From the NCBI GenBank assembly GCA_902496505.1, contig CABVBB010000107.1, forward strand, positions 1 through 7,081: a stretch of DNA of 7,081 bases. Reading direction: 5' to 3'. The position numbers and the translations under genes were made by a program. The first letter of the stretch is position 1, and each line of letters begins with the position of its first letter. This document shows positions 1 through 6,005 of the stretch, piece after piece. Source of the DNA: an uncultured Peptococcaceae bacterium. Its GTDB lineage: Bacteria; Bacillota; Peptococcia; Peptococcales; Peptococcaceae. Below the pieces are notes generated by a model. The model ran no database searches. It had not been told where the DNA came from and was given only the letters and a program-made list of their open reading frames with translations.

Positions 1-40
1 CTTTAGAGTTTTGGATACAACGGTGAGGAGAGGGGAAATC

Positions 41-313
41 ATGATGGTGAGGCAGGAGCATGGGGCAGGACAGCAAGCTGGCGACGAACTGCTGGATACA
101 CTGGCAGGGCGGCTGGGCTGCAATTATTTATCCGATCTGAAAAGTCCCCAGCATAAAGCCGCTGTCGCTGAGATCGTAGCCACGATCGATGCCCAACGCT
201 ATCCCTTAGCCCAGTGGAACGAAGCACTGGCCTATCTCTGCGGCCAAAATGCTCATAGCGATGCCCAAAGTGCCAAAGAGGCGCTCAAGCAAGCGCTCGG
301 GCAGCACGAATAA
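41..313 (+). CDS. Hypothetical small soluble protein, about 90 aa
   Basis: I do not recognise this family. The protein is about 90 aa with no signal peptide or membrane segment. It looks mostly alpha-helical: an early amphipathic helix (ELLDTLAGRL, residues 16-25), an alanine-rich middle (KAAVAEIVATIDAQRY), and an Ala/Gln-rich C-terminal helix ending ALKQALGQHE. I chose the ATG at 41 (a second ATG follows at 44) because a purine-rich Shine-Dalgarno stretch, AGGAGAGGGG at 26-35, lies just upstream. The frame stays open to the left window edge, so an upstream extension cannot be excluded. A hairpin terminator at 322-352 follows the stop by 9 bases, so this is the last gene of its transcript. 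Real expression is likely from the ribosome site and terminator; function is unknown. Confidence 0.65.
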   Translation: MMVRQEHGAGQQAGDELLDTLAGRLGCNYLSDLKSPQHKAAVAEIVATIDAQRYPLAQWNEALAYLCGQNAHSDAQSAKEALKQALGQHE

Positions 314-321
314 AAATGAGG

Positions 322-352
322 AGACGGGCCGATCGCGGCTGCGTCTTTTTTT
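322..352 (+). terminator. Rho-independent terminator
   Basis: AGACG (322-326) pairs with CGTCT (342-346), and an inner GCCG/CGGC stem with an ATCG tetraloop stacks on it across a small internal loop. A seven-T run (346-352) follows. It sits directly behind the 90-aa gene and separates it from the DUF554 unit. Confidence 0.8.
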
Positions 353-383
353 ATGCAGTTTTTTAATTCCTGCCAATTTGCCA

Positions 384-413
384 TTGCGGTGGACAGGCTC
401 CATATATTATAAT
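384..413 (+). promoter_or_regulatory. Candidate promoter for the DUF554-DUF4446 unit
   Basis: TATAAT at 408-413 is a perfect -10 hexamer in an AT-rich stretch. TTGCGG (384-389) lies 18 bp upstream as a partial -35. It is placed between the terminator of the preceding gene and the DUF554 start, giving a leader of about 50 bases. The weak -35 keeps confidence moderate. Confidence 0.55.
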
Positions 414-454
414 AAATCAATACCCTGTCCGAAGCTTGCTGCACGGGCGGAACG

Positions 455-462
455 AAAGGAAG
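455..462 (+). promoter_or_regulatory. Ribosome binding site selecting a TTG start
   Basis: AAAGGAAG at 455-462 is followed after 8 bases by TTG at 471. No ATG or GTG in the right frame has a comparable site nearby, and the protein read from this TTG begins exactly where DUF554 homologues usually begin. Confidence 0.75.
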
Positions 463-470
463 TATCGCCA

Positions 471-1151
471 TTGCTCGCTACTATCGTCAATATGCTGGCT
501 GTCATCGCCGGTTCTCTTTTGGGACTGTGTTTAAAGCGCGGCATTCCCAATCAAGCTAAGGATACCATCATGCAGGGTATGGGGCTGATGACCATCGTCA
601 TCGGACTCAAAATGGCTCTTTCCAGCGATCAGGATATCTTAGTCATCGTCAGTTTGATCCTGGGCGGCGTCATCGGTGAAATAGCCCATCTGGACAAAAA
701 ACTCAACCATGTCGGCATCACCATCAAAGACAAGCTGCACGTCAAAGACAGCAATTTCGTCGATGGCTTCGTCAGCGCCAGTTTGATCTTCTGCGTCGGC
801 GCCATGGCCATCGTTGGCTCTATCGAAGCTGGTCTTAACCACGATTATACCGTTATCTTCACCAAATCCACGCTGGACGGCATCATGAGCATCGTGCTGG
901 CCTCCTCCATGGGCATCGGCGTGACCTTTTCCGCATTTGCTGTACTCATCTACCAAGGGGCGCTCACCTTGTTGGCCGGCGTTTTGCAAAACGTACTGGT
1001 CGGCGACGTCATCACCTACATGACCGCAGCCGGCGGCGTGCTCATCATGGGCATCGGCCTAGGCATCGCCAATATCAAAGATATCAATACCATCAACCTC
1101 CTGCCCGGCATTTTTATCGCCGGATTTTTAGGCTGGCTGATGATGCTTTGA
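471..1151 (+). CDS. DUF554 family membrane protein
   Basis: A 226-aa hydrophobic protein of the DUF554 (YdfK-like) family, whose molecular function is not established; members are polytopic inner-membrane proteins sometimes suggested to be transporters. I count roughly six to eight membrane segments, near residues 5-20, 34-50, 55-72, 98-120, 137-160, 164-178, 186-202 and 208-226. Family-like motifs are the N-terminal MLATIVNMLAVIAGSLLGL, KDTIMQGMGL near 30-39, FCVGAMAIVGSIEAGL at 107-122, and TKSTLDGIMS at 131-140 followed by GIGVTFSAFAVLIYQGALTL. The start is TTG at 471, supported by the upstream ribosome site; a longer reading from 249 would overlap the preceding gene and its terminator. 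Length from the TTG matches the usual family size. A weak hairpin overlaps its stop codon, and the DUF4446 gene follows 46 bases on, probably on the same mRNA. Confidence 0.9.
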   Translation: MLATIVNMLAVIAGSLLGLCLKRGIPNQAKDTIMQGMGLMTIVIGLKMALSSDQDILVIVSLILGGVIGEIAHLDKKLNHVGITIKDKLHVKDSNFVDGFVSASLIFCVGAMAIVGSIEAGLNHDYTVIFTKSTLDGIMSIVLASSMGIGVTFSAFAVLIYQGALTLLAGVLQNVLVGDVITYMTAAGGVLIMGIGLGIANIKDINTINLLPGIFIAGFLGWLMML

Positions 1152-1170
1152 GCCCGCAGGGCTCCATTTT
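1150..1170 (+). terminator. Weak hairpin at the DUF554 stop, possible partial terminator
   Basis: GAGCCC (1150-1155) and GGGCTC (1159-1164) form a 6-bp GC-rich stem with a 3-base loop, followed by CATTTT. The T tract is short and interrupted. It may reduce read-through into the DUF4446 gene or stabilise the mRNA rather than end it. Confidence 0.35.
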
Positions 1171-1197
1171 GACTGAATCCATAGGGGGAAAAGAATA

Positions 1198-1722
1198 ATG
1201 AATGAGATCATGGCCATACTAGAGCCCTTCATGCCAGTGCTGTTCATCCTGCTAGCAGCGCTCTTGATCATCATGGTGATCCAATACGCCCGCCTGAGCG
1301 GTCAGATCAAACAACTCAAGAAAAAATACACTGGCCTCACCCGCGGCGTCGACGGCACCAATTTTGACGAGATCCTCACCCGCGTAGCCGAAGAAGCAGA
1401 CAACAACGCTATCGTTCTGGCCGATCATCAGGAAATGATGAAAAGCATCAACCAGCGGCTCAACGCCAGCCTCAACCGCGTCAGCATCATGCACTACAAT
1501 GCCTTTGACTTCACCTACGGCGAGCTGAGCTTTTCCATGGCCGTTCTGGACGAGCTGGGCAACGGCTACATTTTTACCAATATCCACAACCGCGACGATG
1601 CCCGCTGCTACTGCAAGCGCATCGAAGGCGGCCAAAGCAAGCACCCCTTGAGCGACGAAGAAAAAGAAGTCCTCGAGCGCGCACTGAATACGGTGCCCAC
1701 CTACAGCCGCGCCAAAGCATAA
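1198..1722 (+). CDS. DUF4446 family membrane-anchored protein
   Basis: A 174-aa protein with one N-terminal membrane helix (about residues 11-29, FMPVLFILLAALLIIMVIQY), then a charged coiled segment (QIKQLKKKYTGLTRG) and a compact C-terminal cytoplasmic domain. The C-terminal part has the DUF4446 pattern: NAF at 101-103, GELSFSMAVLDELGNGYIFTNIHNRDDARCY across 108-138, then a Gly-rich turn and LSDEEKEVLERAL at 151-163. The family's function is unknown. From general knowledge, it often lies near the parA/parB chromosome-partition genes and DUF554 in Clostridia, so this could be a replication-origin-proximal locus, but no par gene is visible here. An AGGGGG ribosome site (1183-1188) precedes the ATG by 9 bases. 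I see no separate promoter, and a strong terminator overlaps the stop. Confidence 0.88.
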   Translation: MNEIMAILEPFMPVLFILLAALLIIMVIQYARLSGQIKQLKKKYTGLTRGVDGTNFDEILTRVAEEADNNAIVLADHQEMMKSINQRLNASLNRVSIMHYNAFDFTYGELSFSMAVLDELGNGYIFTNIHNRDDARCYCKRIEGGQSKHPLSDEEKEVLERALNTVPTYSRAKA

Positions 1723-1748
1723 AAAAAGACCCCTGGGGGTCTTTTTTT
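1721..1748. terminator. Rho-independent terminator, perfect 13-bp palindrome
   Basis: Seven A plus GACCCC (1721-1733) pair perfectly with GGGGTC plus seven T (1736-1748). The central 2 bases are unpaired on paper, so the real loop probably opens the last C-G pair. The A and T tracts make it symmetrical and potentially active on both strands. It closes the DUF554-DUF4446 unit and overlaps the TAA at 1720-1722. Confidence 0.9.
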
Positions 1749-1781
1749 ATTGGCGCAGGGATGGGGGAAAACTGCCCTTGC

Positions 1782-1810
1782 TTGCCTTTAGCGGTCGCTC
1801 CGCCTATAAT
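1782..1810 (+). promoter_or_regulatory. Sigma-A-like promoter of the four-gene regulator/transporter operon
   Basis: TTGCCT (1782-1787) and a perfect TATAAT (1805-1810) are separated by 17 bp. The expected start point near 1817 leaves about 30 bases before the response regulator ATG. This promoter also rules out translation starts upstream of it. Confidence 0.82.
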
Positions 1811-1846
1811 GATATGCAGAAGCTATTTTTGCGGGAGGAGGAAGAG

Positions 1847-2512
1847 ATGATGGCGGCGATACTTATTGTAGAGGATGATCCCTATATCAGCGCGATGCTA
1901 TCTGAGCGTTTGACCCAGGCGGGATACAGCACGAAGACAGCGTTTTCCGGGATGGAGGCTTTGGCGCGGCTGAGTGACGAGCGGCCGGATCTGGTCCTGC
2001 TGGATCTGATGCTGCCAGAACTTTCGGGGGAGGAATTGCTGCCCGATCTGGAGGGCATTCCGGTGATCGTCATCAGTGCCAAGACAGCGGTCGCCGACAA
2101 AGTCAAGCTGCTATTGGATGGGGCGGCAGATTATTTGACCAAACCATTTGCGCTGGAAGAACTAGAGGCGCGCATTGCAGTCCAGCTGCGCACATCTGCG
2201 GCGAGATCGCGGGCACAGCTGACCTTTGACGATATCACACTGGATGAAGCGCTGCATACCGTCACGGCCGCAGACAAGCCGGTGAAACTGACGCGCACGG
2301 AATACGCCATTTTAAAACTGCTGCTGCAAAATCAACAGCAGGTCGTCACCAAAACGCAGATCCTTTTGCGTATTGCCGAGGATACGCCCGACTGCACCGA
2401 GACCACGCTGAAAGGTCATATCAGTCATTTGCGGCACAAGCTGCGCCAAGCCAGCGGCAAAGATTATATCGAAGCGGTGTGGGGCATCGGCTTCAAAATG
2501 AAGCGCGATTGA
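1847..2512 (+). CDS. OmpR/PhoB-family response regulator
   Basis: A 221-aa cytoplasmic transcription factor with an N-terminal receiver domain (about 3-115) and a C-terminal winged-helix DNA-binding domain (about 125-220). Receiver residues are visible: acidic cluster E9-D10-D11, phospho-acceptor D53 in LLDLMLPE, S77 in the conserved Thr/Ser place, and K99 in LTKPF. The output domain shows KLTRTEYAILKLLL (147-160), the recognition-helix region LKGHISHLRHKLR (188-200) and the wing WGIGFKM, where Phe replaces the usual Tyr. The start at 1847 (or the adjacent ATG at 1850) follows GGAGGAGG at 1834-1841 and lies downstream of the promoter. It is the first gene of an operon with an ABC transporter and a histidine kinase, its likely partner. 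Such regulators usually activate their neighbouring exporter genes; that target is inferred. Confidence 0.95.
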   Translation: MMAAILIVEDDPYISAMLSERLTQAGYSTKTAFSGMEALARLSDERPDLVLLDLMLPELSGEELLPDLEGIPVIVISAKTAVADKVKLLLDGAADYLTKPFALEELEARIAVQLRTSAARSRAQLTFDDITLDEALHTVTAADKPVKLTRTEYAILKLLLQNQQQVVTKTQILLRIAEDTPDCTETTLKGHISHLRHKLRQASGKDYIEAVWGIGFKMKRD

Positions 2513-2515
2513 ATC

Positions 2516-2559
2516 CAGACCAAATCTATACCGTTTTGGAGCTGTATTTGTGTTATCCT
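2516..2559 (+). promoter_or_regulatory. Possible internal promoter and operator before the ABC genes
   Basis: The 73-base gap holds an imperfect dyad: CAG-A-CCAAA (2516-2524) and TTTGG-AG-CTG (2535-2544). Just downstream is TGTTATCCT (2551-2559), which fits an extended -10 (TGnTATxxT) without a good -35. A start point near 2566 would precede the ABC ribosome site. The dyad is where an activator could sit. This is suggestive only, since the gap could simply be an operon spacer. Confidence 0.3.
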
Positions 2560-2585
2560 TTGAGTACAGCAAAGGAGGCAAAACG

Positions 2586-3500
2586 ATGGAAGAGGTTTTA
2601 TGGACAACAGATCTTGGCAAACGCTATGGTGATTTTTGGGCGTTAACGGGGCTCGATATGCATGTGCCCAAAGGGGCGATCTATGGCTTTGTCGGCAAAA
2701 ACGGCGCAGGCAAAACGACGCTGATCCGAACGATCTGTGGATTGCAGCAGCCTGCAAGCGGGGAATATACGCTTTTTGGTCAGAAACATACAGGGGCGGG
2801 GATCTGGAAAGCCCGCCGGCGGATGGGAGCCTTGGTAGAAACGCCCTCGATCTATAGGGAGATGAGTGCGCAGGATAATTTAAAAGCCCAATACCGCATG
2901 CTGGGGCTGCCTTCTTTTGAGGGGATCGACGAGCTGCTCGAATTGGTAGGCTTAACGGATGCCGGCCGCAAAAAAGCAAAAGATTTCTCGCTGGGTATGC
3001 GGCAGCGGCTGGGCATCGCTATAGCGCTCTGCGGTGATCCGGATTTTTTGGTTTTGGACGAGCCTGCTAATGGCCTGGATCCCGAAGGCATCATCGAGAT
3101 ACGGGAGCTGATCTTGAGGCTCAATCAGGAGCAGCAGATCACGGTTTTGATCTCCAGCCATATCTTAGACGAGCTGGCTCGGCTGGCGACGCACTATGGC
3201 TTTATCGACCATGGCCGCATGGTCCAAGAGATCAGCGCCCGCGATCTGGCCGCCGCCTGCCGCAAATGCATCCGCATAACGGTGTCCGACATCTTGGCGC
3301 TGGCCCGCGTTTTGGAGGAAGCAGGGATCGAGTATGCAGTCATTTCTGAGCAGGAAGCGGATATTTTTGGCGCGGTCAATATCTCTCAGCTGGCGCTGGC
3401 TTTAGCCGCAGAGCATTGTGAGGTGCGCTCTCTGGAGAGGCGGGACGAGGGCTTGGAAAGCTATTATCTGAATCTGGTAGGAGGCGGACGATATGCGTAG
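2586..3500 (+). CDS. ABC transporter ATP-binding protein, BcrA/lantibiotic-immunity type
   Basis: A 304-aa ATPase subunit that would power an ABC-2 type exporter at the membrane with the permease encoded next. Motifs in order: Walker A GKNGAGKT (37-44), a GALVETP segment (81-87) at the Q-loop position, signature FSLGMRQR (134-141), Walker B FLVLDEP (154-160), D-loop NGLDP (162-166) and the switch histidine H192 in ISSH. The C-terminal extension of about 90 residues ends ESYYLNLVGG, typical of the BcrA-like group used in bacitracin or lantibiotic self-protection and resistance. In this group the Q-loop often carries Glu, here E85. The ATG at 2586 follows AGGAGG (2573-2578) by 7 bases; an upstream in-frame TTG at 2550 lacks a ribosome site. 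The gene end overlaps the permease start by 8 bases, a sign of translational coupling. The substrate is not known. Confidence 0.94.
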   Translation: MEEVLWTTDLGKRYGDFWALTGLDMHVPKGAIYGFVGKNGAGKTTLIRTICGLQQPASGEYTLFGQKHTGAGIWKARRRMGALVETPSIYREMSAQDNLKAQYRMLGLPSFEGIDELLELVGLTDAGRKKAKDFSLGMRQRLGIAIALCGDPDFLVLDEPANGLDPEGIIEIRELILRLNQEQQITVLISSHILDELARLATHYGFIDHGRMVQEISARDLAAACRKCIRITVSDILALARVLEEAGIEYAVISEQEADIFGAVNISQLALALAAEHCEVRSLERRDEGLESYYLNLVGGGRYA

Positions 3501-4263
3501 TCTATTAGCCGCTTATTTTGCACGGCTGTGGCGAGATAAGGTATTTTGGCTCTGCCTGGGAGTGATGCTGGTCTATGCCCTGGGGTATATGCTGCTGGGG
3601 TGCGTTCAGGCGGGTATTGACCCAGCATGCAGACTAGAGCACTATTATTTCCGTTTTGCCCTGTCTATCGGTGCGTTCTGCGCGCTTTTCAGCAGTATGT
3701 TTCTGGGGACGGAATACAGCGACGGCACTATCCGCAATAAGATCATCGCTGGTCATAGGCGGGCGGATATTTATCTGGCCAGTCTCCTCCTCACCTTCAC
3801 GGCAACACTGCTGATCCTCTCCGTCTGGCTGGTGGGCGGGCTGATCGCCATCCCTGTGATGGGGCTCTGGCAGATGGGCGCTTCTCAGCTGGCGCTCTAT
3901 CTGGCGATCGCGGTGCTGATGATCGCTGCGCTGTCGTCGATCTTTACTTTTGTCGCCATGCAGTCAGCCAACAAGACGACTACTGTCGTGACCGCCTTGC
4001 TGCTGTTTATGGGGATGTTGTTCTTTTCTTGTCTGATCGACGGAATGTTTATAGAACCTGATGAGACCCGCGCTTTTGCTGTCACGGGCGTGGTGCAGGC
4101 CGTGTGCGGCTTTTTGGCTGATATCCTGCCCACCGGCCAAGGGCTGCAAATGGCTTTTTTAAACGTCAGGCATCCTCTGCGCATGCTGTTGTCCTCGGCT
4201 TTTGTGACCGCTGTGGTCACGCTGTACGGCATCAAACGCTTTGAGCAAAAAGATCTGAAGTAA
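3493..4263 (+). CDS. ABC-2 type permease of the exporter
   Basis: A 256-aa integral membrane protein, the likely partner of the preceding ATPase. About six membrane segments fall near residues 18-38, 55-72, 94-124, 132-156, 165-184 and 231-247. The sequence GTEYSDGTIRNKIIAGHRR (72-90) between the second and third segments is characteristic of ABC-2 permeases of the bacitracin/lantibiotic-immunity type and probably forms the cytoplasmic coupling helix that contacts the ATPase. The tail FEQKDLK is also usual for this group. The start at 3493 lies inside the end of the ATPase gene and has AGGAGG at 3479-3484, 8 bases upstream. There is no large extracellular domain, which distinguishes it from BceB-type permeases. 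Export or expulsion of a membrane-active compound is an inference. Confidence 0.9.
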   Translation: MRSLLAAYFARLWRDKVFWLCLGVMLVYALGYMLLGCVQAGIDPACRLEHYYFRFALSIGAFCALFSSMFLGTEYSDGTIRNKIIAGHRRADIYLASLLLTFTATLLILSVWLVGGLIAIPVMGLWQMGASQLALYLAIAVLMIAALSSIFTFVAMQSANKTTTVVTALLLFMGMLFFSCLIDGMFIEPDETRAFAVTGVVQAVCGFLADILPTGQGLQMAFLNVRHPLRMLLSSAFVTAVVTLYGIKRFEQKDLK

Positions 4264-4279
4264 AGGAAGGTGCAGGCGG

Positions 4280-5176
4280 ATGTTTCCCTGGATCATGTGC
4301 GGTATCCTCTTGATAACGACAGTGCTGCTTTTAGTCAAACTTATTTTGCTCCACAAAAGTATGGACGATCTGGCGCAAGCCCTGCAAGAGCAGCTCACTC
4401 TCGAGACCAATACGCTGCTCACCGTGTCTTCGCCAGATAAGCGGCTCAAAAAACTGGCCTCCGAAATCAATAGCGAGCTCCGTTTGCTGCGCCAGGAGCG
4501 TCGGCGTTATCAAAATGGCGACCGTCAGCTCAAAGAAAGCGTGGTCAATATCGCCCATGATCTGCGCACGCCTCTGACCGCCATCTGCGGTTATCTGGAA
4601 TTATTACAGAAGGAAGATGCTTCCCCGGCGGCCAAGCGTTATACGGCCATCATCCAAAACCGCGCAGATGCACTGAAAGCGCTGAGCGAAGAATTGTTCT
4701 GCTACTTTGTGAGCACAGCGCCGCCCCAAGCCGGGCAGAATGAGGACGTATCTTTAAACGGCGCGCTGGAAGAAAGCATCGCCGCTTGTTACGCCATTTT
4801 AAAAGAGCGGCAGATCACACCCCTGATCACAATGCCAGCGCAGACCATCAGCCGACGGCTGGATCGCCAGGCTTTGACGCGCATACTGGATAATATCCTC
4901 AGCAATGCCGTCAAATACAGCGATGGTGATTTGACCATCACGCTGACAGAGACCGGCGAAATGACGTTTGCCAACAGCGCCGCCGATCTGGATGACGTGC
5001 AGACCGCCAAGCTTTTTGACCGCTTCTATACCGTAACGACAGCCAGACCCGCCACAGGCTTAGGGCTGGCCATTGCCAAGCGCTTGACAGAAGAGATGCA
5101 GGGGCGCCTCAGCGCGGACTACAGCGACGGCCGCCTGATTATTACCCTCACTTTTCCCGAGGAGCCCCAAAAATGA
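4280..5176 (+). CDS. Sensor histidine kinase with one membrane helix
   Basis: A 298-aa kinase, presumed partner of the response regulator encoded three genes upstream. One N-terminal membrane helix (about 4-24) is followed by a cytoplasmic linker (25-85), with no extracellular sensing domain. The dimerisation/phosphoacceptor region has H93 in NIAHDLRTPLTAICGYLELL. The ATPase domain shows the N-box LDNILSNAVKYS (203-214, N205 and N209), the F-box KLFDRFYT (244-251) and a G2-type GLGLA (260-264). The usual DxGxG G1 box is absent: after the strand MTFAN comes NSAADLDDV, as in a subgroup of Bacillota kinases next to BcrA-type transporters. ATG 4280 follows AAGGAAGG at 4263-4270 by 9 bases and lies 16 bases after the permease. 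With no sensor domain, its signal may come from the transporter; this is inferred. Confidence 0.92.
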   Translation: MFPWIMCGILLITTVLLLVKLILLHKSMDDLAQALQEQLTLETNTLLTVSSPDKRLKKLASEINSELRLLRQERRRYQNGDRQLKESVVNIAHDLRTPLTAICGYLELLQKEDASPAAKRYTAIIQNRADALKALSEELFCYFVSTAPPQAGQNEDVSLNGALEESIAACYAILKERQITPLITMPAQTISRRLDRQALTRILDNILSNAVKYSDGDLTITLTETGEMTFANSAADLDDVQTAKLFDRFYTVTTARPATGLGLAIAKRLTEEMQGRLSADYSDGRLIITLTFPEEPQK

Positions 5177-5187
5177 GCAGTATGGCC

Positions 5188-5237
5188 AAAAGAGCCGCTG
5201 ACCGCAGAAAATACCTGCGGTCAGCGGCTCTTTTTTT
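5188..5237. terminator. Strong bidirectional terminator between convergent genes
   Basis: A 20-bp perfect stem (5188-5207 with 5215-5234) with a 7-base loop AAAATAC at 5208-5214. The rightward strand ends in seven T (5231-5237). On the leftward strand the stem is followed by four T, so it can also serve the gene at 5236-5784, whose stop codon lies in the T tract. It closes the four-gene operon. Confidence 0.93.
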
Positions 5238-5784
5238 ATTTGAGACAAATGGGGACAGACCCTGCCGCATCCTCCAGCTGGTCTGCTTCCGCTGGCGGGC
5301 CAATGAGCACCGTCTCCGTTACACTGTCCCACGTGACTTGATAGCCCAGCGCCTCCGAGATCATACGCAGAGGCACCATCATGCGCCCTTCCACGATCTG
5401 CGCCGGTACATCTAACGAAATGACCTGTACCCGCTCCCAATCGATATTATCATGACTTACGCCAATGGCGTCAAATTCCGCCAAGCTGCCTGTCAGCTGG
5501 TAAGCCCGACTGCTGCCCGTTGGCACAGCCAAAGCCGTCACCGCCTCCGGCGTACCGGTGAGCACCACCGCCGTCTGCCGCTCCTCCTGCCAGTCCACCA
5601 CCACATCGCCCATCTGCTCCAGCATCTTGAGCGGCACCAGCGTCCGTCCCTCCACGACCACAGGCGCCACGTCCACAGCTACCGCTTCACCATCATAATA
5701 GATCCCCGCGCCCCAAGCCGGCCCAGCCGATAGCAGCGTCCCAGCCAGCACTGCGCCGCAGATCCCCTTCTGCCAATTCATCAT
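5236..5784 (-). CDS. Secreted protein with copper amine oxidase N-terminal domain motifs
   Basis: A 182-aa exported protein. Residues 1-26 are a signal peptide (basic start, hydrophobic GICGAVLAGTLLSAG, probable cleavage after AWG or the next Ala). The mature part carries two copies of the copper-amine-oxidase N-domain-like signature (PF07833 type): VVVEGRTLVPLKMLEQMG with DVVVDW (43-65), and IVEGRMMVPLRMISEALG with YQVTWD (130-153). In Bacillota these domains occur in cell-envelope proteins and are not oxidases; binding roles are suspected but not established. There is no catalytic module, anchor motif or second membrane helix. The start at 5784 (or 5781) is chosen because GGAGG, the complement of 5790-5794, lies 5 to 8 bases upstream; a longer frame reaching 5877 would begin at the -35 box. 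It is transcribed alone from a strong promoter and converges on the histidine kinase gene. Confidence 0.85.
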   Translation of the reverse strand: MMNWQKGICGAVLAGTLLSAGPAWGAGIYYDGEAVAVDVAPVVVEGRTLVPLKMLEQMGDVVVDWQEERQTAVVLTGTPEAVTALAVPTGSSRAYQLTGSLAEFDAIGVSHDNIDWERVQVISLDVPAQIVEGRMMVPLRMISEALGYQVTWDSVTETVLIGPPAEADQLEDAAGSVPICLK

Positions 5785-5820
5785 CCGTTCCTCCAAATTA
5801 TCCGTATTGTCCCGACCGCT

Positions 5821-5839
5821 ATTGGTCAGAACGACCGAT
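5821..5839. promoter_or_regulatory. Dyad just downstream of the leftward start point, possible operator
   Basis: ATTGGTC-AGAAC-GACCGAT is a 7-bp inverted repeat with one mismatch and a 5-base centre. It lies roughly at +4 to +22 of the transcript from the leftward promoter, a usual place for a repressor site or a 5' mRNA hairpin. An extra CGACCG lies at 5813-5818, so the motif is partly repeated. Confidence 0.3.
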
Positions 5840-5848
5840 TCTGTTCCT

Positions 5849-5877
5849 ATCATAGCCGTTTGCCTGATGCTTGACAA
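5849..5877 (-). promoter_or_regulatory. Strong leftward promoter for the secreted CuAO-domain protein
   Basis: On the minus strand TTGTCA (complement of 5872-5877) and TATGAT (complement of 5849-5854) are separated by exactly 17 bp. The expected start point is near 5842, giving a leader of about 58 bases. Confidence 0.82.
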
Positions 5878-5945
5878 GCAGAAGAAGCGCTGTCCCGCGA
5901 AAAATAATCATCCAAACGCAAAGTTTATTACTAAAAAAGGCCGTT

Positions 5946-5979
5946 TTGTGACCGAGTTGTGACCGGCGTGTGCTATAGT
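5946..5979 (+). promoter_or_regulatory. Tandem TTGTGACCG boxes upstream of an extended -10 promoter
   Basis: TTGTGACCG occurs at 5946-5954 and again at 5957-5965, an 11-bp period that places both on one DNA face. Eight bases after the second box is TGCTATAGT (5971-5979), an extended -10 (TGn plus TATAGT). There is no good -35 at 16-18 bp spacing. Direct repeats of about one helical turn replacing the -35 are the classic layout of activation by OmpR/PhoB-type regulators. The rightward transcript would start near 5986 and run into the repeat region. Which regulator binds is unknown. Confidence 0.5.
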
Positions 5980-6005
5980 TGATTTAACGAATAGCAAAGC
6001 AAAAC

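Noticed and set aside
249..470. N-terminal extension of the DUF554 protein from ATG 249
   Set aside because: It overlaps the preceding gene, reads through its terminator and the promoter, and has no family-like sequence before residue TTG 471.
639..989. Minus-strand 116-aa frame over the DUF554 gene, and similar long antisense frames elsewhere
   Set aside because: No ribosome sites, low-complexity composition caused by codon bias of the sense gene, and no recognisable domains.
1169..1197. TTGACT as -35 of a separate DUF4446 promoter
   Set aside because: The matching -10 position would abut the start codon and has no TATAAT-like sequence; read-through from the DUF554 promoter is simpler.
1778..1846. 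Upstream start for the response regulator
   Set aside because: It lies at or before the -35/-10 elements, so it would not be in the mRNA; the ribosome site supports 1847/1850.
4201..4220. Another TTTGTGACCG with dyad GTGACC/GGTCAC
   Set aside because: It lies inside the permease coding region in well-conserved reading frame and has no tandem second box; probably coincidence.
5785..5877. N-terminal extension of the CuAO-domain protein
   Set aside because: The extension spans the promoter hexamers and would put a hydrophilic stretch before a clear signal peptide; the ribosome site supports 5784/5781.
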